This document shows positions 1-8,654 of a DNA stretch of 49,567 bases, in pieces; positions within the stretch are counted from its first letter, which is position 1; the number at the start of each line of letters is the position of its first letter. The notes below the pieces were generated by a model. The model had not been told where the DNA came from and made no database searches. It was given only the letters and a program-made list of their open reading frames with translations. Source of the DNA: Nostoc sp. S13 (GTDB lineage: Bacteria; Cyanobacteriota; Cyanobacteriia; Cyanobacteriales; Nostocaceae); the NCBI RefSeq assembly GCF_029379315.1, contig NZ_JAQYWQ010000016.1:31098-80664 (forward strand), read 5' to 3'. A program made the translations under genes and the position numbers.

Positions 1-250
1 ACTGCGATCGCTCCAATTCAGCCTGAGTTTGTTGCACTTGAGAGTGCGATCGCTCTAATTCAGCTTGAGTTTCTTGCAGTTGAGAATGCGAGCGCTCAAA
101 TTGTGTCTGAGTTTCTTGCAGTTGAGATTGCGAGCGCTCAAATTGTGTCTGAGTTTCTTGTAATTGAGATTGCGAGCGCTCAAATTGTGTCTGAGTTTCT
201 TGTAATTGAGATTGTGATCGCTCTAATTCTGTCTGAGTTTGATGCAAACC
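1..250. repeat. 42-bp tandem repeat encoding the coiled coil, about six units
   Basis: A 42-base unit (14 codons) repeats about six times, each copy carrying a HIP1-like octamer (gcgatcgc, gcgagcgc or gtgatcgc) at about positions 5, 47, 89, 131, 173 and 215. The two central copies are nearly identical. The period is a multiple of three, so copy number can change without breaking the frame. Confidence 0.85.
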
Positions 251-997
251 TATTTCCATCAACTTCAAGAAATCATCCTGGCTATCAATATAGACTGAAT
301 CAATATTTGGCTTAGTAGTAAAACTCTTGTTGGAACATACTGCAAAAAAATAAATTGGTGCATTTAAACTAGAAACTTTTTGCTCGACTTGATTACCGTC
401 TGTTGTATAAGCTTTAAAAACATTTGCTTTGGAATTTTCTAATTCAAATATGAAAGAACCTATAGCTATTCTTTGTCCATAAATCTCAACATAACCAAAA
501 TAACGTCTCAATAAGGCTGCTAATTCATCATGGTAAAGCTCTTTGACATGAAATGGATTAGAATATTTCGGTTCATCTGAATAAGTTAAGCGATTAGGAG
601 AGGAAATAATTAAGACTCCATCCGGCTTAAGAACTCGCTTAATCTCCTGCATCATTTCTTCATGCTTATCGTGATGCTCGATTGTTTCAAAAGATGTTAC
701 TACGTCAACTGAATTATCGGATAGTGGTACTGAGTCGCACGAACCCACTATAAACCTTACATTATTATGAGTACTATACTCATTAGTGGCATAATCTACA
801 ACTTCAGAGTTTATATCAACTCCAACAACTGACTTGGCTGTACTTGCGAACAATGCACAACCATATCCTTCACCGCAAGCGATATCTAATACAGTTTTCC
901 CAGCTACATAGTCAACACATAGAGCATATCGATGTAGATGCTCATATTTAATTTGACCATTTAGAGAAGGAACGTATCTCTCACCTGTAAATTCCAT
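1..997 (-). CDS. Class I SAM methyltransferase with C-terminal coiled-coil repeats (partial, runs off left edge)
   Basis: The minus-strand frame is open from the ATG at 997 to base 1, so the C-terminus lies outside the window. The first ~190 residues are a Rossmann methyltransferase: motif I VLDIACGEGYG, acidic loop VVGVDIN, then VVTSFETIEHHDKHEEMMQEIKRVLKPDG, typical of the Methyltransf_11 fold. From about residue 250 the protein becomes a 14-residue repeat of the type ETQxxxERSxSQLQ, predicted to form a long coiled coil. It lies 22 bases downstream of another methyltransferase and the wzm/wzt transporter genes, all on the same strand, so it probably modifies an exported glycan, with the coiled coil acting as spacer or scaffold (compare chain-terminating WbdD-type proteins). 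The glycan substrate is not visible. The start follows from the conserved N-terminal MEFTGERYVP. Confidence 0.85.
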   Translation of the reverse strand, partial: MEFTGERYVPSLNGQIKYEHLHRYALCVDYVAGKTVLDIACGEGYGCALFASTAKSVVGVDINSEVVDYATNEYSTHNNVRFIVGSCDSVPLSDNSVDVVTSFETIEHHDKHEEMMQEIKRVLKPDGVLIISSPNRLTYSDEPKYSNPFHVKELYHDELAALLRRYFGYVEIYGQRIAIGSFIFELENSKANVFKAYTTDGNQVEQKVSSLNAPIYFFAVCSNKSFTTKPNIDSVYIDSQDDFLKLMEIGLHQTQTELERSQSQLQETQTQFERSQSQLQETQTQFERSQSQLQETQTQFERSHSQLQETQAELERSHSQVQQTQAELERSQ

Positions 998-1019
998 ACT
1001 TACTATCAACTTGATAAAA

Positions 1020-1697
1020 TTACTTTACTGCTACTAATGCTTGTGCAGCAGGATAGTCAACAGAGAACAGCCGACACTCTGGAAATCCTGCTTGGATTAC
1101 GTGCTTCCACGCGTCACATCCATATTCTGTATGAACTACAAAATCTGGTTGATTTTCTTGAGAACCATGATAACTTGCAGGCATACCTTCTCTATAAATA
1201 GTTAGCCTATCAACAATCATCGGTATAGTAAAAGCACAATATCCCCCAGGCTTTAATACCCTGTAGCACTCCGATAAACCTCGAATTGGATGCTTGATGT
1301 GTTCTAAAACATCTGAATGAACAACTAAATCAAAAGTCATATTTGCGATATTCATATTCATCATATCCATTTCTGGATATACTTTTAAGGTATGACCTGG
1401 TATTTCGACTAAAAACTTTGTTAAACTCCCCGCTTCATTAACTTCTAGTATTTGTAAGTTTTGGTTTTTTTTATCTTTCACAAAATCTTTAAAAAACCCC
1501 GTATAACCAAAACATCTCATTATTGCTTTGGCTAGTGACATTGAGCGTAAATTAGACTTACAGTCTATGCAATGTAGACCTTGCTGTTTGTTAATATATT
1601 TGACTTCATAAGATGCTATACGCCATTCATCGATTAATTCTCTCCACAAAACATCGTCAGCTTTTAAGTTACTCGAACCGCAACAATAACAAATCAT
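1020..1697 (-). CDS. Zinc-ribbon/SAM methyltransferase-like protein of polysaccharide cluster
   Basis: A 225-residue protein. The N-terminus carries two CxxC pairs (CYCCGSSN at residues 3-10 and CIDCKSN near 43-49), suggesting a small zinc ribbon. The rest resembles Methyltransf_11 enzymes: VVHSDVLEHIKHP and ECYRVLKPGGYCAFTIPM are the usual post-I and motif III segments. The expected glycine-rich motif I is replaced by LQILEVNEAGSLTKFL, which lacks the GxGxG pattern, so SAM binding may be altered. Its start codon overlaps the stop of the wzt gene in an ATGA arrangement, implying translational coupling. It probably acts on the exported glycan or its carrier; the exact reaction cannot be read from sequence. 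Confidence 0.75.
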   Translation of the reverse strand: MICYCCGSSNLKADDVLWRELIDEWRIASYEVKYINKQQGLHCIDCKSNLRSMSLAKAIMRCFGYTGFFKDFVKDKKNQNLQILEVNEAGSLTKFLVEIPGHTLKVYPEMDMMNMNIANMTFDLVVHSDVLEHIKHPIRGLSECYRVLKPGGYCAFTIPMIVDRLTIYREGMPASYHGSQENQPDFVVHTEYGCDAWKHVIQAGFPECRLFSVDYPAAQALVAVK

Positions 1698-3085
1698 TTT
1701 GTTAAGGTATTTGTTAATAATTGATTTGTTAAGAAAATATCGACTTCATGGGAAACAGTAACTTTGGTAAATCTAATAAAACCAAAAGTTAAATCGGTAA
1801 CTCCCGACTCTATAGCGATAGGAGCCTGTAACCAATCCATCATTTCATGGCTTTCCTGGCTACCATCGGCTACGGCAGGTTCAAGTGAATAAGTATCACT
1901 TTTAATATGAGGCCATTTTATGTTAAATTTCACACTAATCAATTTTTCTTTTTCAAATTTGGGTAATGGATGCTTATACTGATGTGTGTTCCATCCAGCA
2001 ATTGGTACTCTTAATCTGTCATACATTGTAATACCAAAGATGGGACTTTCAATGTGGTCGTGACTGACAATTTTTGTGCAGATTATCAAAGTATCATTAG
2101 GCATAACAAAACCTGTTTTTTGCCCTTCGTCGTTGAAAATTTCTAAGCTTAAAATTTCACAACGTCCCGTACCAAACCTCTTAACTGTCGGAAAGGACAG
2201 GAATTCTTTTTTAGTAAAATAATTTTGATTTAGATTTTCTATATATTTATCCGATTTAACTTCTATGTTTCCTTCGGAATTTTTGATTATTTCTATATCT
2301 GGTTGTGAATCACTTAAGCGTTCTGTCTTATTTTTTATTCCATCATTTATTTTTTCATATACCCAGGCTTGGTATGATTTACTAATATCTACTGGAGTAC
2401 CTTTTTCAACAATTTGACCATGATTAATCCAAATAGCACTTGAACACAGACGATTTACAGATGCTAGATCATGAGACACAAATAAAATGGTTCCACCAGA
2501 GTCTTGAAAGTCTTTAATTTTTGCCATACAGCGATGCACAAATATGCCATCTCCTACAGACAAAGCTTCATCTACAATCAAAATTTCGGGATTAACATTA
2601 ATCGCTACTGCAAAGGCCAAGCGGACAAACATACCACTAGAATAAGTTTTAACAGGTTGATCAATAAAATCTCCTATATCTGCAAATGCGGCTATTTCTT
2701 CAAATTTTTGCTCAAGTTCTGTTTTACTTAAGCCGAGTATCTGTCCATTAAAAAATACGTTTTGTTGTCCGGTAAACTCTGGGTTGAATCCACTTCCTAA
2801 CTCTAGCAATGCCGAAACTCGACCATTAACTTTTACATTACCTTTAGTTTGAGTCATAGTCCCGGCAATAATTTGCAGGAGTGTACTTTTGCCAGAACCA
2901 TTTTTACCAATAATTCCCACAGTTTCTCCCTTGGGAATATTCAAGTTAATATCGCGCAGCGCCCAAAATTCATCTGCTCTACTTTTTCCTGGTAGCAAAA
3001 TTTCTTTGAGTCGATCTACAGGACGAGCATACCGTTTAAAAGACTTAGATACATTATTCAGGGAAATTACAATTTTCTCTCCCAT
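1694..3085 (-). CDS. wzt: ABC transporter ATP-binding protein for polysaccharide/O-antigen export (Wzt type)
   Basis: A 463-residue ATPase that powers export of lipid-linked polysaccharide through the Wzm channel at the inner membrane. Visible motifs are Walker A GKNGSGKST, signature YSSGMFVRLAFA, Walker B EILIVDEALSVGD and H-loop FVSHD. The ABC module fills about residues 1-245. A C-terminal ~170-residue extension (from about residue 290) matches the position and length of Wzt carbohydrate-binding domains, which recognise the finished, often capped, chain end. This fits the downstream methyltransferase genes, which might make such a cap. The permease gene is 76 bases upstream on the same strand, and the downstream gene overlaps by 4 bases. 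Confidence 0.93.
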   Translation of the reverse strand: MGEKIVISLNNVSKSFKRYARPVDRLKEILLPGKSRADEFWALRDINLNIPKGETVGIIGKNGSGKSTLLQIIAGTMTQTKGNVKVNGRVSALLELGSGFNPEFTGQQNVFFNGQILGLSKTELEQKFEEIAAFADIGDFIDQPVKTYSSGMFVRLAFAVAINVNPEILIVDEALSVGDGIFVHRCMAKIKDFQDSGGTILFVSHDLASVNRLCSSAIWINHGQIVEKGTPVDISKSYQAWVYEKINDGIKNKTERLSDSQPDIEIIKNSEGNIEVKSDKYIENLNQNYFTKKEFLSFPTVKRFGTGRCEILSLEIFNDEGQKTGFVMPNDTLIICTKIVSHDHIESPIFGITMYDRLRVPIAGWNTHQYKHPLPKFEKEKLISVKFNIKWPHIKSDTYSLEPAVADGSQESHEMMDWLQAPIAIESGVTDLTFGFIRFTKVTVSHEVDIFLTNQLLTNTLTK

Positions 3086-3161
3086 ATTTTGCTGTCAATC
3101 CTCAAAACTACCACACTATAAATCAAAGACAATTATGGCATCTACACTTTAAAATTCGTGT

Positions 3162-4007
3162 TTATAATACATCTGCAAAAGCTGGACGCAGGCGACGGTA
3201 ACACCAAAATCCGCTACAAAAAATTACTAACGCAATTAACGAGGAAACTTCTAACTCGCTCCAATGTTTGATTTCTCCTACTAAAATTAAATCTCTATAT
3301 CCTTCAACGATCGCTGTCATCGGATTTAACCAAAATACCAATCGCCGCCATTCCTCTGGAATTGCTGAGGCTGGATAAATTATTGGTGTCAAATACATCC
3401 AAATATTTAAAATTACCGCTAAACTCTGCGGGATATCTCGCAAAAATACTGTTAGTCCCGCCGCTAAATAGCCTAATCCTGCCGTTAGCAATAACTGCGG
3501 TATCCAGACCAACGGCAATAATGCCAAGGAAGTGTGTATAGTATGAGAACTGATCGCCACAAAAAAAATCAATGCTATTAAACCGAAGGAACTCTCAATA
3601 AAAGCTGAGAAAATTGGCACTAGTGGTAACAATCCTAGAGGAAACACCACTTTCTTGACTAAATTTGGCTGTACGATTACGGAACTAGCAGACTGATTCA
3701 AACCACCACTAAAAGCAATCCAAGGCACTAATCCCGCAAATAGCCATAAACCAAAGGTGAAGTTATTTTCTGGTAAACTTTTCACACTTAACTTCACTTT
3801 CAACACGATCGAAAACACATAAGTGTAAATCAGTAATTGTGATAACTGATTTAACAAAGGCCACAAATTGCCTAAAACAGAACCCTTGTAGCGCGCCTCT
3901 AAATCCCGACGCACTAAAGTTCTCAGCAAGTCAAACTTTGCCCTAAACGGTTCATATATCGGCAGGATGCGTCTTAGATTACCTGTTTTACGTACAAATC
4001 CTCGCAT
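3162..4007 (-). CDS. wzm: ABC-2 type polysaccharide export permease (Wzm/TagG family)
   Basis: A 281-residue inner-membrane permease with about six hydrophobic segments. The N-terminal RDLEARYKGSVLGNLWPLL signature is characteristic of O-antigen and teichoic-acid exporters (ABC2_membrane family), and the C-terminal IIYPASAIPEEWRRLVFWLNP loop is also typical. It forms the channel partnered by the ATPase encoded just downstream. I chose the ATG at 4007; an in-frame TTG at 4019 would add four residues, and neither has a strong ribosome binding site. It is probably the first gene of the operon, since 240 bases without a gene separate it from the Uma2 remnant upstream. Confidence 0.92.
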   Translation of the reverse strand: MRGFVRKTGNLRRILPIYEPFRAKFDLLRTLVRRDLEARYKGSVLGNLWPLLNQLSQLLIYTYVFSIVLKVKLSVKSLPENNFTFGLWLFAGLVPWIAFSGGLNQSASSVIVQPNLVKKVVFPLGLLPLVPIFSAFIESSFGLIALIFFVAISSHTIHTSLALLPLVWIPQLLLTAGLGYLAAGLTVFLRDIPQSLAVILNIWMYLTPIIYPASAIPEEWRRLVFWLNPMTAIVEGYRDLILVGEIKHWSELEVSSLIALVIFCSGFWCYRRLRPAFADVL

Positions 4008-4247
4008 TGTTCGTAACAATTACCGCTTCCTCATTCACTACTTACACACCCAATTTTTCTCTATAAAGCTTTATAGCTATGAAGGCATCCTTGTATTTCT
4101 TGGGGAATATTATATTATTACTAGAAAATTCTACCCAAATCGTCTTGGTAATTATACAATAAATCGGATATTGCTAAGTATATTTTTGCTAAAAATCATA
4201 AATATGGCGACAAGGCTGGCTTTATTGTTAAGGACGGGAGTTTTTGC

Positions 4248-4982
4248 TTAATTCAAACCATCTGAATCAATTCCTTGCGATCGCAAATATTCTGCTAGTC
4301 TATGAGCACGTTGGCGCTCTTGTTGGGCCTGTTCCGTCAACGTCAGCACCCAACCCGCGGTATTATACCAACGTAACCATAAACCTGTTGTTTGCTGATA
4401 AGTACCCTGCCATAGCCCCAATCCTAGTTCTAACTTGTCCAGCCAGAAACGGTTTTCTGTTAGGGAAATTGCCTCATAACTAGTGCCAGTGAGTCGAAAG
4501 GCGCGGAGATTATTTTCATAACGGTCATAAACAACGTAGTAGGGAACCCGCAAAATCCCTTCGTATACTTCCCACTTCGTCGGGGGTTGATTTACCTCCC
4601 TTAATCTTTGTCCCAAGTCATCTTATTCTGTACTTGGGGAAAGTAATTCCACGATTAAAAATGGATCAACTCCCTCTTGCCAAACGACGTAACTTAAGCG
4701 GAGGTTTTCTTGTTGACTAGCACTAGCTACTCCCAAAACTAAGTACCAATCAGGACGCTTGTACCATAAGCTATGGCGGGGGTCGTAGTAAAGGTTCAAG
4801 TCCCTAGCAACTAAAATTTCCTCAGATGAATAGTTGGGAGGTTGACAAGTTTCACTGAGGAAATCTGCCTGAATGCAATGAAATTCATCTGGCAAACCTG
4901 ATTCCCCGACTAATTCGCTAGGTAAATCATACATCGTCGGCATGGTTTCTTGGGGCGGACGGGGTGGAATTGGTTGATACAT
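4248..4982 (-). pseudogene. Uma2-family endonuclease-fold protein, interrupted by one in-frame TAA
   Basis: Read from ATG 4982, the first part ends PFLIVELLSPSTE and meets TAA at 4623-4625. The same frame then continues DDLGQRLREVNQPPTKWEVYEGILRVPYYVVYDRY to a natural stop at 4248. In Uma2 (DUF820) proteins these two segments are contiguous, so this is one gene with a single nonsense codon, not two genes. The stop falls right after the catalytic EL of the PD-(D/E)XK core. A TTG at 4616 could restart the C-terminal part, but that would lack the nuclease core. The family expands widely in cyanobacteria and its biological role is unsettled. It lies 17 bases downstream of an intact paralogue on the same strand. 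Confidence 0.85.
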
Positions 4983-4999
4983 CACTACTACTTTGTTGC

Positions 5000-5770
5000 T
5001 TAACTCAAGCTATCTGGATTAACTCCTAACGATCGCAAACGTTCCGCCAACCGTTGCGATCGCAGCCGTTCTTGTTCCAACTTCAATTCTGCCTCTGATG
5101 CCTGTTGCTGCGCTTGTGATGCTTGTTGCTGCGCTTGTGATGCCTGTTGCTGCGCCTCAACAGCCACCTGTTGCGCCATAATAGCAGCTTCCTCTGGTGT
5201 TGGAACTAAATCACCATCGGGTGTAAAGTAGCGTAATTTACCTCCTTCGATGCCTAAATACAGCCTAAGCACATCGCTCCAACGCCATCCCCGCGTATTT
5301 GGTGTAATTTCCTGATACTTGTTACCTACCAATTCAAAACCCACAAATTCCAAATTCTCCGGCGAAAACCAAAAATATTCTGGTGTATGAAATCGATTTT
5401 CATAAAGATTTTTCTTCAAATTCCGGTCAATATCAGCCGTACTTTCAGAAAGTAATTCAATAATCAAATCTGGATAACGACCATCTTCCTCCCATACTAC
5501 CCAGGAATTGCGCGATCGCTTTTCGGTGTCTTTGACTAAAAAAAAGTCTGGGCCTCGAAAATCTCGATTTCGCAACTGCTGACGGCTAAAATAGATTGTT
5601 AAATTCGCACCTATAAAGAAATCATTACAGTCACGCCACAGCCACTCAAGGGAAGTTACTAGCAGCAGTAGCTGCATATAGTGCAATGAAGTTTCCATCT
5701 CCGGCTCATCACTTAACAACCGAGTTGCATCGGGCATCTGTTGTTCTAGCTCTTGCGCTGTGACAAACAT
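5000..5770 (-). CDS. Uma2 family endonuclease-fold protein with Gln/Ala-rich tail
   Basis: A 256-residue Uma2 (DUF820) protein with the restriction-endonuclease-like core RGPDFFLV...RYPDLIIELLSESTADIDRNLKKNLY, in which the Asp and the Glu-Leu supply the predicted metal site. After residue ~195 comes a coiled, Gln/Ala-rich tail with a seven-residue repeat (QQQASQA, three copies), ending in the common family finish RSQRLAERLRSLGVNPDSL. The DNA of the tail is correspondingly repetitive (about 5090-5160). Function is unknown; these genes are often found near transposons and are not a proven defence system. The broken paralogue follows directly. Confidence 0.88.
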   Translation of the reverse strand: MFVTAQELEQQMPDATRLLSDEPEMETSLHYMQLLLLVTSLEWLWRDCNDFFIGANLTIYFSRQQLRNRDFRGPDFFLVKDTEKRSRNSWVVWEEDGRYPDLIIELLSESTADIDRNLKKNLYENRFHTPEYFWFSPENLEFVGFELVGNKYQEITPNTRGWRWSDVLRLYLGIEGGKLRYFTPDGDLVPTPEEAAIMAQQVAVEAQQQASQAQQQASQAQQQASEAELKLEQERLRSQRLAERLRSLGVNPDSLS

Positions 5771-5927
5771 TGGGTATATAAGAGTTTGGTTGTTGATTTA
5801 ATTTTAAGCTGTTAGGTCAGGAGTTTGGAGTTAGGAGTTATGGTTCTTCTCATCTCCCCTGAATTTGTGAGAGCAGAGTCACGGATTCCGCTACACTGAG
5901 ACTTGGTTTATTGCATTGTAATTAGGC

Positions 5928-6116
5928 ATGGAAATCGGACAAAAGGTTAAGGTTTTTCGTTTGCGCGATCGCGTTTCTCCCCCCATTGTGAAAAAACTCG
6001 GACAAGTGGGTATCATCCAAGGCTACAAAGTCACTGATGGTGGGATCGGTGTAGTGGTGCTGTTTGACGACAATTCTTCCAGTTGGTTTTTTGAAGATGA
6101 AATCAAACCTGTGTAG
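5928..6116 (+). CDS. DUF2862 small cyanobacterial protein
   Basis: A 62-residue protein with an SH3-like, all-beta pattern (MEIGQKVKVFRLRDRV...VGIIQGYKVTDGGIGVVVLFDDNSSSWFFEDEI). It matches my memory of the DUF2862 family, conserved in cyanobacteria. No catalytic residues are evident. It is encoded 120 bases upstream of the Get3d-like ATPase on the same strand and could be co-transcribed with it and chlG. Function unknown. Confidence 0.75.
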   Translation: MEIGQKVKVFRLRDRVSPPIVKKLGQVGIIQGYKVTDGGIGVVVLFDDNSSSWFFEDEIKPV

Positions 6117-6236
6117 TAGTAAAGAACTCAGATCCGGGTTTTTCTTAGACTATAAAGTTGAAATCAGAGGTTGAGAGTCTTTATTGAGTGCTAAGTTGGA
6201 GTTGAAAAGCTCGGCGGTGAAAATAGGAATCAACTA

Positions 6237-7337
6237 ATGGCTCTAATCTTGACATTTTTGGGCAAAGGCGGCACCGCTCGTACCAAAATTGCGATCGCCG
6301 CCGCCAAATTATTGGCAAGTCAAGGCAAGCGCGTACTTCTAGCAGGACAAGCAGAACCAACATTGGCAATTCTGCTCGGTACTCCCATTGCTGCCGATCC
6401 CCAGGAAATCGCTCCCAATTTGCAAGCAGTCCAGTTTCAAGCATCTGTACTACTAGAACGCAACTGGGATGAACTGAAGAAACTTGAGGCGCAATATCTC
6501 CGCACGCCCATCTTCAAAGACGTTTTTGGTCAAGAACTGGTAGTGTTGCCGGGGATGGACAGTGCCCTAGCCCTGAATGCTATCCGCGAATATGATGCCA
6601 GTGGCAAATATGATGCGATCGTCTACGATGGCACAGGTGACTCTTTAACGTTGCGAACGTTGGGTTTACCAGAATCTCTCAGTTGGTATGTCCGGCGATT
6701 TCGGCAATTGTTTGTCAACTCCGATTTGGGGAAGACGATTACTGAATCGCCCTTGATTCAACCAGTGATTAGCAGTTTTTTCAATATCAACTGGACAGCA
6801 GATAACTTTGCAGGGCCCACTAACCAAGTCAATAATTTATTAGAAAAGGGGAGAGCCGCTCTTGCTGACCCCAAGCGTCTCGCTGCATTCTTAGTAACCA
6901 CAGGAGATCCCATTGAGGTAGCAAATGCCCGTTATTTGTGGGGTAGTGCTCAACAAATCGGTTTAACTGTCGGTGGTGTTCTGCTTGTGTCTACTGAGAA
7001 CAATGTCAAGCTGTTAGAGGAATTTATACCCCTAAAAGTGAGCGTCGTTCCCGACTCGCCAACAGGTGACTGGCAACCACTGATAGATGCCCTACCCAAC
7101 TTTGAAGCACAAGCTCTACAGGCTCCCAAACCAATTGAGATAGACCTCCACAACCGTCAAGTGCGCTTATTCTTGCCAGGATTTGACAAAAAGCAGGTCA
7201 AGCTCACCCAATATGGGCCAGAAGTCACGGTAGAAGCAGGAGACCAGCGACGCAATATTGCCTTACCCCCGGCTCTGAGTGGCAGACCCGTTGCTGGAGC
7301 AAAGTTTCAGAATAATTATTTGATAATTTCGTTTTAA
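6237..7337 (+). CDS. Get3d-type ArsA/Get3-fold ATPase with C-terminal alpha-crystallin-like domain
   Basis: A 366-residue protein of the Get3/ArsA SIMIBI class. The N-terminal ILTFLGKGGTARTKIAIAAAK occupies the P-loop position, but residues 9-16 read GKGGTART in place of the canonical GKGGVGKT, so the second lysine is missing. The last ~70 residues (from EIDLHNRQVRLFLPGFDKKQV to NYLIISF) form the beta-rich alpha-crystallin-like domain that defines Get3d, known from cyanobacteria and plastids and annotated in Nostoc as NosAFP. Classical Get3 delivers tail-anchored membrane proteins; the client of Get3d is not established. chlG follows 266 bases downstream in the same direction, which suggests a link with photosynthetic membrane biogenesis. 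A GGA-containing ribosome binding site precedes the ATG. Confidence 0.88.
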   Translation: MALILTFLGKGGTARTKIAIAAAKLLASQGKRVLLAGQAEPTLAILLGTPIAADPQEIAPNLQAVQFQASVLLERNWDELKKLEAQYLRTPIFKDVFGQELVVLPGMDSALALNAIREYDASGKYDAIVYDGTGDSLTLRTLGLPESLSWYVRRFRQLFVNSDLGKTITESPLIQPVISSFFNINWTADNFAGPTNQVNNLLEKGRAALADPKRLAAFLVTTGDPIEVANARYLWGSAQQIGLTVGGVLLVSTENNVKLLEEFIPLKVSVVPDSPTGDWQPLIDALPNFEAQALQAPKPIEIDLHNRQVRLFLPGFDKKQVKLTQYGPEVTVEAGDQRRNIALPPALSGRPVAGAKFQNNYLIISF

Positions 7338-7603
7338 GTTATGGGTATGGGGCATGGGGCATGGGCCATGGGGCATGGGAGATGAGGGAGTGAGGGAGTA
7401 AGGGAGTGAGAAAGTGAGGGAGTGAGGGAAAAAAATTAATAACCAATAACCAATACCCAATACCTAATGCCCAATGACGCCAGTTGCTTCTTTTAAGGGA
7501 AACGCTACGCGAACAAGTCGGGCATTGCCCGCCCAACGCACTGGCTCACCAATGCCCAATGCCCAATGCCCAATGCCCAATGCTCTATTAATCAGTAAAA
7601 ATT
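7338..7603. repeat. STRR-like repeat tract between the Get3d-type gene and chlG
   Basis: The spacer is almost entirely simple repeats: ggcatgg heptads near 7345-7380, gagggagt/aagggagt units near 7383-7430, and four consecutive CCAATGC heptads near 7550-7580. Such short tandemly repeated sequences are typical of heterocystous cyanobacteria. If chlG has its own promoter it must lie within this tract or just before 7604. Confidence 0.8.
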
Positions 7604-8650
7604 ATGTCAGAATCAACTCCCATTACCCCAGACCCTAACCCATCTGAGGCGCTAGACTCAGTGGTAAATAATCGCAACGAGCAAGCGAACGCATCTGCTG
7701 ATCGCAGTGCAAAAACTAGGCAACTTTTGGGGATGAAAGGTGCAGCAGCAGGGGAAACTTCAATTTGGAAAATTCGTTTGCAGCTAATGAAGCCGATTAC
7801 CTGGATTCCCCTAATTTGGGGCGTAGTCTGTGGTGCGGCTTCTTCTGGTAACTATACTTGGACGCTGGAAAATGTTTTGAAGGTAGCAACCTGTATGTTA
7901 TTGGCTGGGCCATTGATGACAGGTTACACCCAAATCCTCAATGATTACTACGATCGCGAAATCGATGCGATCAATGAACCCTATCGCCCCATTCCCTCTG
8001 GGGCAATTCCCCTTTCCCAAGTAATTATTCAGATTTGGGTATTACTGATTGCTGGCAATAGTTTAGCATTTGTGCTAGATGTGTGGTCGGGTCATGAATT
8101 TCCGACAATTACAGCGATCGCAATCATCGGTTCTTTCATCGCCTACATTTATTCTGCACCTCCCCTGAAACTCAAGCAAAACGGCTGGTTAGGCAGCTAC
8201 GCCTTGGGTGCAAGCTATATTACCCTACCTTGGTCTACAGGACACGCTTTATTTGGTGATCTCAATTCCACAATTGTGATTTTGACAATGTTTTACAGCT
8301 TGGCTGGATTGGGTATTGCCATTGTCAATGATTTTAAGAGTGTAGAAGGCGATCGTCAGCTAGGATTACAGTCACTACCCGTAATGTTTGGCATCACCAC
8401 TGCGGCTTGGATTTGTGTAGTGACGATTGATGTCTTTCAAGGATTGATCGCAGCTTATCTCCTCAGCATCCATGAGAATTTGTACGCAGCAATACTAGTA
8501 CTGTTAATCATCCCGCAAATCACCTTGCAGGATATGTATTTCCTGCGTGACCCCGTGAAGAATGATGTTAAGTACCAAGCCAGCGCCCAACCGTTCCTTG
8601 TTTTAGGAATGCTGGTAACAGGTTTAGCGCTGGGTCATGCTGGCGTCTAA
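7604..8650 (+). CDS. chlG: Chlorophyll synthase ChlG
   Basis: A 348-residue UbiA-family prenyltransferase that attaches phytyl or geranylgeranyl diphosphate to chlorophyllide in the thylakoid or plasma membrane, the last step of chlorophyll a synthesis. The diagnostic Asp-rich motif NDYYDREIDAINEPYRPIPSG starts at residue 113, and the second Asp motif is NDFKSVEGDRQLGLQSLPV. About eight to nine membrane segments are visible. The ~45-residue hydrophilic N-terminus before RQLLGMKGA is usual for cyanobacterial ChlG. Its placement after a Get3d-type gene is notable. Length and sequence are normal and the gene looks intact. Confidence 0.96.
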   Translation: MSESTPITPDPNPSEALDSVVNNRNEQANASADRSAKTRQLLGMKGAAAGETSIWKIRLQLMKPITWIPLIWGVVCGAASSGNYTWTLENVLKVATCMLLAGPLMTGYTQILNDYYDREIDAINEPYRPIPSGAIPLSQVIIQIWVLLIAGNSLAFVLDVWSGHEFPTITAIAIIGSFIAYIYSAPPLKLKQNGWLGSYALGASYITLPWSTGHALFGDLNSTIVILTMFYSLAGLGIAIVNDFKSVEGDRQLGLQSLPVMFGITTAAWICVVTIDVFQGLIAAYLLSIHENLYAAILVLLIIPQITLQDMYFLRDPVKNDVKYQASAQPFLVLGMLVTGLALGHAGV

Positions 8651-8654
8651 GTTA

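Noticed and set aside
1..250. CRISPR array from the regular 42-bp spacing
   Set aside because: Units are contiguous with no unique spacers, and they encode a coiled coil in frame with the methyltransferase.
4248..5770. Uma2 pair as a toxin-antitoxin or restriction unit
   Set aside because: They are paralogues of one family, not two different partners, and no methylase or antitoxin is adjacent.
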